The notes under the pieces: generated by a model
Database searches by the model: none
Told to the model about the DNA's origin: nothing
Seen by the model: only the letters and a program-made list of their open reading frames with translations
Part shown: one piece after another, positions 1-5,491 of the stretch
Position numbering within the stretch: position 1 is the stretch's first letter
Layout of the letters: the number at the start of each line of letters is the position of its first letter
Position numbers and translations under genes: made by a program
Assembly (NCBI GenBank): GCA_905221605.1
Contig: CAJNDS010001612.1
Span: 1-13,007, forward strand
Direction: 5' to 3'
Length of the DNA stretch: 13,007 nucleotides
Source of the DNA: Symbiodinium natans
Lineage: Eukaryota > Sar > Dinophyceae > Suessiales > Symbiodiniaceae

Positions 1-81
1 CCCTAAACCCTAAACCCTAAACCCTAAACCCTAAACCCTAAACCCTAAACCCTAAACCCTAAACCCTAAACCCTAAACCCT
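1..81 (+). repeat. Telomere-type CCCTAAA array 1 (left edge)
   Basis: Eleven and a half perfect CCCTAAA units run from the first base of the window and end in CCCT. The array is cut by the window edge, so its true length is unknown. In this orientation it could be a left chromosome end (the C-rich strand reads inward), or an internal telomeric tract. It abuts the left end of unit A. The T at 81 can be assigned to either the array or the unit. Confidence 0.97.
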
Positions 82-94
82 CAAGACAAAATAA

Positions 95-107
95 ATAGAA
101 ATTGTAT
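95..107 (+). repeat. 13-bp inverted repeat, left end of unit A
   Basis: ATAGAAATTGTAT lies 14 bases inside the left array junction. It is a perfect inverse complement of the 13-mer at 1545-1557 that abuts the next array. The same sequence recurs at 2030-2042. Confidence 0.9.
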
Positions 108-155
108 GTGTTATCACTATGAATTTCCCAAATTATTTGTCTGAGCCCTATTTTC

Positions 156-250
156 CAATTTACTTAAACCTCCTTTGTCTGCTCGGATGCTCAATTTACT
201 TAAACTCCTTTTTGCCTGGCCACGGATATTCTAATTTCCTTAAACCTGGG
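156..250 (+). repeat. Three CAATTTACTTAAAC-like short repeats
   Basis: CAATTTACTTAAACC occurs at 156-170, nearly repeated at 192-205, and in a more diverged form (TAATTTCCTTAAACC) near 232-246. The spacing is about 36-40 bases. An inverse-complement copy occurs at 2158-2172 in unit B, at a comparable subterminal position. Confidence 0.75.
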
Positions 251-1443
251 AGCTCTTTTCAGCACTGGGAGCTAATTTTGAGCTTTGAGAGCTAATTCTG
301 AGCCTTGGGAGTTAACTTTGAAGGAGCTAATTTTTTGCTTCTGGGAATTAATTTTGCATTCTGGGAGCTAATTTTGAGCTCCGGGAGCTAATTTTGAGCT
401 CCGGGAATTAATTTTGAAGTTCGGGAGCTAATTTGGAGCTTTGGGAGTTAATTTGGAGCTAATTTTGAGCTCCGGGAGTTAGTTTTTGAGCTCTGGGAGC
501 TAATTTTGAGCTCCGGGAGCTAATGTTGAGCTCCGGGAGCTAATTTTGAGCTGCGGGAGCTAATTTTGAGCTTTGGGAGCTAATTTTGAGCTCCAGGAGC
601 TAATTTTGAGCTCCGGGAGCTAATTTTGAGCTTTGGGAGCTAATTTTGAGCTTTGGGAGCTAATTTTGAGCTCCGGGAGCTAATTTTGAGCTCTGAAAGT
701 TAATTTTGAGCTTGGGGAGCTAATTTTGAGCCCCGGGAGCTAAATTTGAGCTCCGGAACCTACTTTTAAGCTCTGGGAGCTAATTTGGAGCTTTGGGATT
801 TAATTTTGAGTTCCGGGAATTAATTTTGAGCTCTGCGAGTTAATTTTGACTAATTTTGAGCTTTGGGAGCTAATTTGAGCTCCGGCCTAATTTTCAGCGT
901 TGAGAGCCAATTTTGAGCTTTGAGAGCTAATTTTGAGTTTTGGGAGCTAATTTTGAGCTCTGGGAGCTAATTTGAGCTAATTTTGAGCTCCAAGAGCTAA
1001 TTTTGAGCTCCGGGAGCAAATTTTGAGCTCCGGGAGCTAATTTTGAGCTCCGGGAGCTAATTTTGAGCTCTGGGAGCTGCGGGAGCTAATTTTGAGCTCC
1101 GGGAGCTAATTTCGAGCTTTGGGAGCTAATTTTGAGCTCCGGGAGCTAATTTTCGAGCTCCGGGAGCTCATTTTGAGCTCTGGACGCTAATTTTGAGCTC
1201 TGGGAGCTAATTTTGAGCTCCGGGAGCTAATTTTGAGCTCCGGGAGCTAATTTTGAGCTCCGGGAGTTAATTTTGAGCTCCGGGAATTAATTTTGAGCTC
1301 TGGGAGCTAATTTTGAGCTCCGCAATTTAATTTTGAGCTCCGCGAGCTAATTTTGAGCTCCGGGACTTAATTTTGAGCTTTGGGAGCTCATTTTGAGCTC
1401 CGGGACTTAATTGAGCTTTGAGAGTTAATTTTGAATTCCGGGA
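246..1443 (+). repeat. 20-bp satellite (about 60 copies)
   Basis: About 1.2 kb is filled by variants of the 20-bp unit GCTAATTTTGAGCTCCGGGA. The core GAGCTC is a 6-bp palindrome. The CTCC alternates with CTTT, CTCT and CTGC, and some units are short or fused (for example near 455-470, 850-890 and 1400-1420), which breaks the 20-base register. Homogeneity is highest around 1000-1320 and lower at both edges, as expected for a tandem array expanding by unequal exchange. No coding potential is seen. Confidence 0.95.
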
Positions 1444-1444
1444 G

Positions 1445-1557
1445 CCCCCCACGCCGACCCTAAAACCTAAACTCTAAAAACGAAACTTTCGCTCAAAACT
1501 TTCGCTCAAAACTTTCGCTCAAAACTTATTGGGACCCAAACCCTATACAATTTCTAT
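1445..1557 (+). repeat. Shared 3' end block of unit A (13-bp tandem x3)
   Basis: The block begins with a C run followed by ACGCCGACCCTAAAACC, holds three tandem copies of ACTTTCGCTCAAA, then TTATTGGGACCC, and ends in the 13-bp terminal repeat. It is the same sequence as 1814-1952 except that unit C has five tandem copies. The 26-base length difference equals exactly two units. Confidence 0.93.
1545..1557 (+). repeat. 13-bp inverted repeat, right end of unit A
   Basis: ATACAATTTCTAT lies directly before AAACCCTAAA of array 2. It is the inverse complement of 95-107. Identical copies sit at 1940-1952 and 12865-12877, in each case directly before a telomeric array. Confidence 0.92.
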
Positions 1558-1657
1558 AAACCCTAAACCCTAAACCCTAAACCCTAAACCCTAAACCCTA
1601 AACCCTAAACCCTAAACCCTAAACCCTAAACCCTAAACCCTAAACCCTAAACCCTAA
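1558..1657 (+). repeat. Telomere-type CCCTAAA array 2
   Basis: AAA is followed by about 13 perfect CCCTAAA units, ending in an incomplete CCCTAA before the unrelated sequence CATTTTTTTT. The left junction with unit A is the same as the other unit-array junctions. The right junction with unit C differs from them. Confidence 0.97.
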
Positions 1658-1711
1658 CATTTTTTTTGATTTTCAAATTAGATATCCCATTGAAAACCTC
1701 AAAAAAAATTT

Positions 1712-1731
1712 GAATATATCCAAATATATTC
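1712..1731. other. Perfect 8-bp hairpin in unit C
   Basis: GAATATAT, loop CCAA, then ATATATTC forms a perfect 8-bp inverted repeat with a 4-base loop, inside an AT-rich stretch. It is about 220 bases from the unit's right end, too far to be a standard Helitron terminal hairpin. It may be chance in AT-rich DNA. Confidence 0.6.
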
Positions 1732-1813
1732 TGAGGTATCCAAAGATTCATCAGAAATTCCTAAAAAAAACCCCAAAATCATTCTCCCATCCCGTCGTAT
1801 CATCTGTTCCCCC

Positions 1814-1952
1814 CCCCCCACGCCGACCCTAAAACCTAAACTCTAAAAACGAAACTTTCGCTCAAAACTTTCGCTCAAAACTTTCGCTCAAAACTTTCGC
1901 TCAAAACTTTCGCTCAAAACTTATTGGGACCCAAACCCTATACAATTTCTAT
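1814..1952 (+). repeat. Shared 3' end block of unit C (13-bp tandem x5)
   Basis: This is a second copy of the block at 1445-1557, with five copies of ACTTTCGCTCAAA instead of three. It ends in ATACAATTTCTAT at 1940-1952 and runs straight into array 3. Confidence 0.93.
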
Positions 1953-2015
1953 AAACCCTAAACCCTAAACCCTAAACCCTAAACCCTAAACCCTAAACCC
2001 TAAACCCTAAACCCT
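1953..2015 (+). repeat. Telomere-type CCCTAAA array 3
   Basis: AAA is followed by about 8.5 perfect CCCTAAA units, ending in CCCT directly before CAAGGACAGG, the start of unit B. It is flanked by the 13-mer on its left (1940-1952) and by its inverse complement on its right (2030-2042). Confidence 0.97.
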
Positions 2016-2029
2016 CAAGGACAGGATAA

Positions 2030-2042
2030 ATAGAAATTGTAT
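2030..2042 (+). repeat. 13-bp inverted repeat, left end of unit B
   Basis: ATAGAAATTGTAT lies 15 bases inside the array-unit junction. It is identical to 95-107 and the perfect inverse complement of 12865-12877. The flanking GTGTT is also shared with unit A. Confidence 0.92.
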
Positions 2043-2224
2043 GTGTTGCAGAACGAATCGCTCGCAAATAGTCTGTACCATCACCTGGAAGTGAACTGAC
2101 TCCCTTTCCACTGGGCAAATTTTCGCGCACTCAACATACCTGACTGGCACACAAAGAGGTTTAAGTAAATTGAACGTATTTGCAAAATTGCCCTTGGAAA
2201 TCCCTATTCTGGTTCATTTTTTCT

Positions 2225-2655
2225 AGAAAGCAACAACAACCATGGCTGGGATGGCTCGGAATCACCACAAGCCCAGTCCAGACCCTCAAACAGCAACTAG
2301 AGCAGCCTTATCACTGAGCATTTTCTAGAGAGCAATTGCCGGAGACATGTGCCAGCTGGTGGCTGGGAATCACCACAAGCCCAGCCCAGACCCTCAAGCA
2401 GCAACTAGAGCAGCCTTATCACTGAGCATTTTTGAGAGAGCAACAACCATGGCTGGCAACATGTCCCCGCTGCTGGCTAGGAGTCCCCACAAGCCCAGTC
2501 CAGACCCTCAAACAGCAATTAGAGCAGCCTTATCACTGAGCATTTTCTACAGAGAGCAACAATCATTGCTGGAGACATGTGCCGGCTGATGCCTAGGAAT
2601 CACCACAAGCCCAGTCCAGACCCTCAAACAGCAACTAGAGCAACCTTATCACTTT
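2225..2655 (+). repeat. Four direct repeats of about 108-117 bp
   Basis: Copies are anchored by ATCACCACAAGCCCAGTCCA at 2261, 2369, 2483 (variant GTCCCCACAA) and 2599. Each is followed by GACCCTCAAACAGCAACTAG and AGCAGCCTTATCACTGAGC. The two short reading frames crossing this stretch (2347-2589 and 2577-2942) repeat the same peptide in different frames, which is what a tandem repeat without a stop produces. I do not call them genes. Confidence 0.88.
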
Positions 2656-2715
2656 CCTTTACTTTGGAGAAACGCCCAAACAACCTAAAAAAACTGCCCG
2701 AACCAACAAAAGCCC

Positions 2716-2716
<1 letters not shown>

Positions 2717-2767
<51 letters not shown>

Positions 2768-2793
2768 ACCCCCCCCACCCCCCCCACCCCCAC
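2717..2793 (+). repeat. Poly-C tract (51 uninterrupted C) and C-rich continuation
   Basis: Positions 2717-2767 are all C, followed by C runs broken by single A residues. The complementary strand is poly-G and could form quadruplex structures. Run lengths this long are error-prone in sequencing, so the exact count is uncertain. Confidence 0.95.
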
Positions 2794-2879
2794 ACCCCCT
2801 CACCCGTTTTGCCCGAAATTGTTGGTTCGACTTAAATGAGGGTTACAAGACCCCGGGAGCCCAGTTGGTTCGACTTAAA

Positions 2880-3515
2880 ATGAGGGCACCCCCCCCTCCC
2901 CCCCCCTCCCGCCCGCCTGCCACCCCCCTCCCCCCCCCCTAACCCCCCTCCCCCTTCCCCCCACCCCCCCCGCCCCCCTCCACCACCCCCCCTCCCCCCC
3001 CCCCCTCCCCCCCCCCGTCCCCCCCCCCCTCCCCCCCCCCGTCCCCCCCCCCTCACCGTTTTGCCCGAATTGTTGGTTCGACTTAAATGAGAATTACAAG
3101 ACCCCCACCGCGCACCCTTCCAGGGCCCCCCCCCCACCCTGCATGTTCGATCTATCGTGATGAGCAGGAGCGAGAGCCGCAGAACCAACACACAGCCGGG
3201 AGCCCAGTTGGTTCGATTGAAAATGAGGGCACCCGGCCCCCCCCCCCTCCCGCCCGCCTGCCACCCCCCTCCCGCCCCCCCTAGCCCCCCTCCCCCTCCC
3301 CCCCCCCCGATCCCCAACCTCCACCCACCCCCCTTCCCAGCCGTTTTTCCCGAATTTGTTGGTTCCAGCCCCGCTGCCCCCCCCCTCCCCCCCCACTCAC
3401 CCCCCCTCCCCCGCCTCTTCACGAATTATGTGGGGTTCCCACCACGCCCCACCACCCCCCCCTTCTCCCCCTCCCCACCCTTCCGGGGCCCCACCGCTGG
3501 CCTTTTTGCCTGTCC
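2880..3515 (+). repeat. C-rich low-complexity region with G-quadruplex potential on the minus strand
   Basis: About 640 bases dominated by C runs (for example 2887-2960, 2995-3053, 3235-3310 and 3370-3415) alternate with short unique islands. One island pattern recurs: TTTGCCCGAATTGTTGG at about 2810, 3059 and, diverged, 3344. Reading frames on both strands here encode Pro-rich or Gly-rich simple sequence and are artefacts of composition. Confidence 0.9.
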
Positions 3516-3571
3516 AAAATGGTTGGTTCGACTTAAAGAGGGTTGCATGTTCGATCTATCGTGATGAATCC

Positions 3572-3846
3572 AGGAGCCAGAAGATCCATTTGACTTGTCG
3601 CAGAATTAACACACAGCCGGGAGCCCAGTTCGACTTGTATTGAACACGCGCAAGACCCACTGCCACGCACAGAGAACTCAGTTCGACTCATTATGAGGCC
3701 TGAAAGGAGCAAGGAACCCAGCGTGACTTATTCCGAAGCTCTGTTCAACCACTTTGCCCCCCACCCCTAGCTGCACCTCCTTCCCGGACCTCCTTAACAA
3801 CCGTTTCTCTGCGGGAAATGCAGTTCGATTTCTAATGAAAGAAGAC
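3572..3846 (+). repeat. Direct duplication, left copy (about 275 bp)
   Basis: This matches 3935-4311 in order. Shared segments are: CCAGAAGATC...AATTAAC; ACAGCCGGGAGCCCAGTTCG through CAAGACCCACTG; GCCACGCACAGAGAACTCAG through TTCCGAAGCTCTG; and CCCCTAGCTGCACC through AATGAAAGAAGAC. The left copy lacks two internal pieces (after CCCACT and after GCTCTG) that the right copy has. Confidence 0.85.
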
Positions 3847-3934
3847 ACACCCTATTCTAATTACGTAAAATGACTATATACTTTCAAGAGACACAGCCTC
3901 GTTCGACTTGTTACGAAGGTTCCCAGAACCAGAA

Positions 3935-4311
3935 CGCCAGAAGATCAGTTTGAATTGTTGCACAATTAACAAACAGCCGGGAGCCCAGTTCGACTTATAT
4001 TGAACACGCGCAAGACCCACTGGTCACTCTGAGAGTTGCTAGACAAGTCTTCTGCACGTTGCCACGCACAGAGAACTCAGTTCGACTCATTATGAGGCCT
4101 GAAAGGAGCCAGGAACCCAGTGTGACTTATTCCGAAGCTCTGAGGATTGCTGGAACGTTCGACTCTTTATGCAGGTTGCCAGGAACCAGGAAAACCCACC
4201 CAAATAATTCAACTGCTTTGCCCCCCGCCCCTAGCTGCACCCTTTTCCCGGACCCCATTATCAACCATTTTTCTGCGGGAAATGTAGTTCGACTTCTAAT
4301 GAAAGAAGACT
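3935..4311 (+). repeat. Direct duplication, right copy (about 375 bp)
   Basis: This is the longer partner of 3572-3846, containing the pieces the left copy lacks (about 43 and 60-70 bases). It ends about 90 bases before the first likely start codon of the small gene at 4399, so it may hold that gene's upstream region. No promoter motif is recognised. Confidence 0.85.
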
Positions 4312-4324
4312 ACTGGCCTTTGTC

Positions 4325-4410
4325 CTCAGGTCGACTGGTGCGACGGCCATGTCCGAATCTAGCCGACACCCTTGCTTCTCAGGTCGACTGGTGCCACGAT
4401 GTCCGAAGAC
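4325..4410 (+). repeat. 53-base duplication of the start-codon context
   Basis: CTCAGGTCGACTGGTG followed by ATGTCCGAA occurs at 4325 and again at 4378, so the start context is duplicated 53 bases apart. The first ATG (4349) opens a Ser/Arg-rich frame. The second (4399) opens an acidic frame more like a real N-terminus. Confidence 0.8.
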
Positions 4411-4599
4411 ATGGACGAGGACTTCCAGGGCACAGACCGCCCCATTCGCGGTTTTGAACAGGCGGACGGTGAGGACGGGTTCGACGATAGGGACTGGGTT
4501 GAAAAAGAACTGCACGAAGCTGAGGAAGCTGCGCGTGAGAGAGAAGAAAGTCGCACATTCTTGCAAGCAAGGCATTCGCAGCAGTCTTGGCTCAGATAG
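4399..4599 (+). CDS. Acidic N-terminal frame of a small gene of unknown function (probable exon 1)
   Basis: From the ATG at 4399 the frame encodes 66 residues. It starts MSEDMDEDFQG and is rich in Asp and Glu, with a predicted helix or short coiled coil at about residues 33-52 (DWVEKELHEAEEAAREREES). The last residues look non-native. The next reading frame (open from 4539) overlaps its end. A GTGAGA donor-like site at 4535 and a CAG acceptor at 4581 would remove 47 bases and join this frame in phase to the downstream one. If so, only 4399-4534 is coding here. A frameshift mutation between the two frames is the alternative. I recognise no family. Its position 5' of the transposase, on the same strand and inside unit B, suggests an element-encoded accessory protein. 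Confidence 0.45.
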   Translation: MSEDMDEDFQGTDRPIRGFEQADGEDGFDDRDWVEKELHEAEEAAREREESRTFLQARHSQQSWLR

Positions 4600-5219
4600 A
4601 ACACAAGCCGCACTTTCTGCCAGTGATCGAAACCTGCAAGATGGATGGTTGCCGTCTTGAATGGAGCCGGTGTTTGGATGGCGGTCCTGGCGCCTGGTCG
4701 CTGATTGGCTTGAGTGGCGCTGCGCTTGCCACAGAGACAGCCCCTGGATGGTATATGCCTGCCTTTTGCGTCAGAGGCATGAATAGGCTGGAATGCCGAT
4801 TTACCCAATGGCATCCAGAAGCACCTCATGTTGCTGTCTTCGAAGCGGAAGAACTGCACTTTGACAATTGGATCAATCTTCCAGCAGGGAAGGTCTATGT
4901 CCGAGAAGTGCCCTCGCCTTTGGTTATTACTTGCAGTTTGATGCCCGTGGATCAAAATACCGTCGACGTCGTGTTCACCACGGTGGCCGGTGAGGAGGTG
5001 CTGCGAATCGCCAGCGTGTCAAGCCATTCGCTGGAGATGGAACTGATGGAACAGCTTCCTACATCCGCTACCATAGCAGCGGCAGCCCAAGGCCGTCTGC
5101 AGAGCAGGAACCAAGAAGTGTGCACGGTCTTAGATGGGGAGCCAACCCCATTGGACACATTGGTCCTCTCCGATGACTTGTGGGACATCGTCACAGCGCA
5201 GGACACCCAGCAGCCATGA
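4582..5219 (+). CDS. Accessory protein of unknown function, with a possible ubiquitin-like C-terminal region (probable exon 2)
   Basis: This frame is open from 4539 to a TGA at 5217-5219. The first in-frame ATG is at 4641, giving 192 residues if used alone. Coding-like sequence begins earlier (LAQIEHKPHFLPVIETC), which favours splicing from the acidic exon at 4399-4534. The protein has scattered Cys and Trp residues, a central hydrophobic part, and no membrane segment or signal peptide. The C-terminal 80 residues (4959-5195) follow a beta-grasp-like pattern: VDVVFTTVAGEEVLRIA, a helix LEMELMEQL, then VCTVLDGEPTPLDTLVL and a final DDLWDIV. This recalls ubiquitin-like domains common in dinoflagellate proteins, but it is a weak visual match. 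It lies 272 bases before the transposase on the same strand. No RPA-type or nuclease motif is seen. Confidence 0.5.
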
Positions 5220-5491
5220 AGACATACCATGTGCTGCGTGGCACCTGGCGTGAACTAGTAAGTTCGTCTCCGCTCTGTACATCTCTTTTGAGAGCAAACC
5301 AAGTCACCACAGATGCGCCTGTTACACAGGAGCAAGAAAAGTAAAGTGGACTGGCAAGGAAAGACAGACAAGCTGTTGCACGTGCTAGAGAACGCCTTCT
5401 GACATGCGCTGTATTTCACAGTCTCCGGTGCAGAAACCCATCGCAGCTTTTCCGACACAGCCTGAGTTGCAGATAGAACTGAACATTTGCC
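5220..5491 (+). other. Intergenic spacer before the transposase gene
   Basis: 272 bases separate the stop of the accessory frame from the transposase ATG. I see no TATA box, tRNA or clear repeat. An in-frame TGA at 5480-5482, nine bases before the ATG, fixes 5492 as the first possible start. The start context GCCATGG is a strong eukaryotic one. Confidence 0.6.

Larger units (their letters stand above)
82..1557 (+). mobile_element. Unit A: non-coding element with the same ends as the gene-bearing unit B
   Basis: This 1,476-bp segment lies between two in-phase CCCTAAA arrays. Its first ~33 bases (CAAGACAAAATAA, then ATAGAAATTGTATGTGTT) match the start of unit B at 2016 with a few differences. 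Its last ~24 bases match the end of unit B and end in ATACAATTTCTAT, the exact inverse complement of the 13 bases at 95-107. Deleting the segment joins CCCT to AAACCC in perfect telomere register with no target-site duplication. There is no credible reading frame; the interior is a 20-bp satellite. I interpret it as a non-autonomous partner of the Helitron-like unit B. It could instead be a subtelomeric repeat block whose ends spread by recombination. Confidence 0.55.
1658..1952 (+). mobile_element. Unit C: short remnant with only the shared right end
   Basis: This 295-bp segment lies between arrays 2 and 3. Its right part (1814-1952) duplicates the right end of unit A and ends in the same 13-mer before AAACCC. 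Its left part (1658-1813) is AT-rich, lacks the TCAAG start and the left 13-mer, and is preceded by CCCTAA rather than CCCT. Removing it would not restore the telomere register. It is best read as a truncated or rearranged relative of units A and B. No gene is seen. Confidence 0.5.
2820..4310 (+). repeat. Degenerate repeat field with 15 TTCGAYT motifs
   Basis: The motif TTCGAYTNNTNATGA, often preceded by GGAGCCCAG or AGGAACCCAG, occurs with variation at 2826, 2869, 3077, 3146, 3212, 3527, 3550, 3629, 3682, 3824, 3902, 3989, 4081, 4158 and 4288. Spacing ranges from 23 to 315 bases. All copies are on the + strand. The field extends through both C-rich and ordinary sequence, which suggests an old minisatellite partly replaced by C-rich expansions. 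No gene is supported in this 1.5 kb. Confidence 0.75.

Noticed and set aside
2856-2880. GAGCCCAGTTGG followed by GGTTCGACT, resembling tRNA A and B boxes
   Set aside because: The two boxes overlap instead of being 30-60 bases apart and no cloverleaf can be drawn, so a tRNA or tRNA-derived SINE is not supported.
2347-2942. Two frames with a repeated HHKPSPDPQ peptide
   Set aside because: The same peptide appears in two different frames because the DNA repeat is ~108-117 bp long. No domain or conserved frame supports coding.
2832-3643. Gly-rich and Pro-rich frames on both strands
   Set aside because: They follow from long C runs. Their peptides are simple sequence, and stops appear as soon as composition becomes normal.
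4359-4955. 198-codon antisense frame over the accessory gene
   Set aside because: Its product is Ser-rich without a recognisable fold. The + strand frame matches the direction of the transposase and looks more protein-like.
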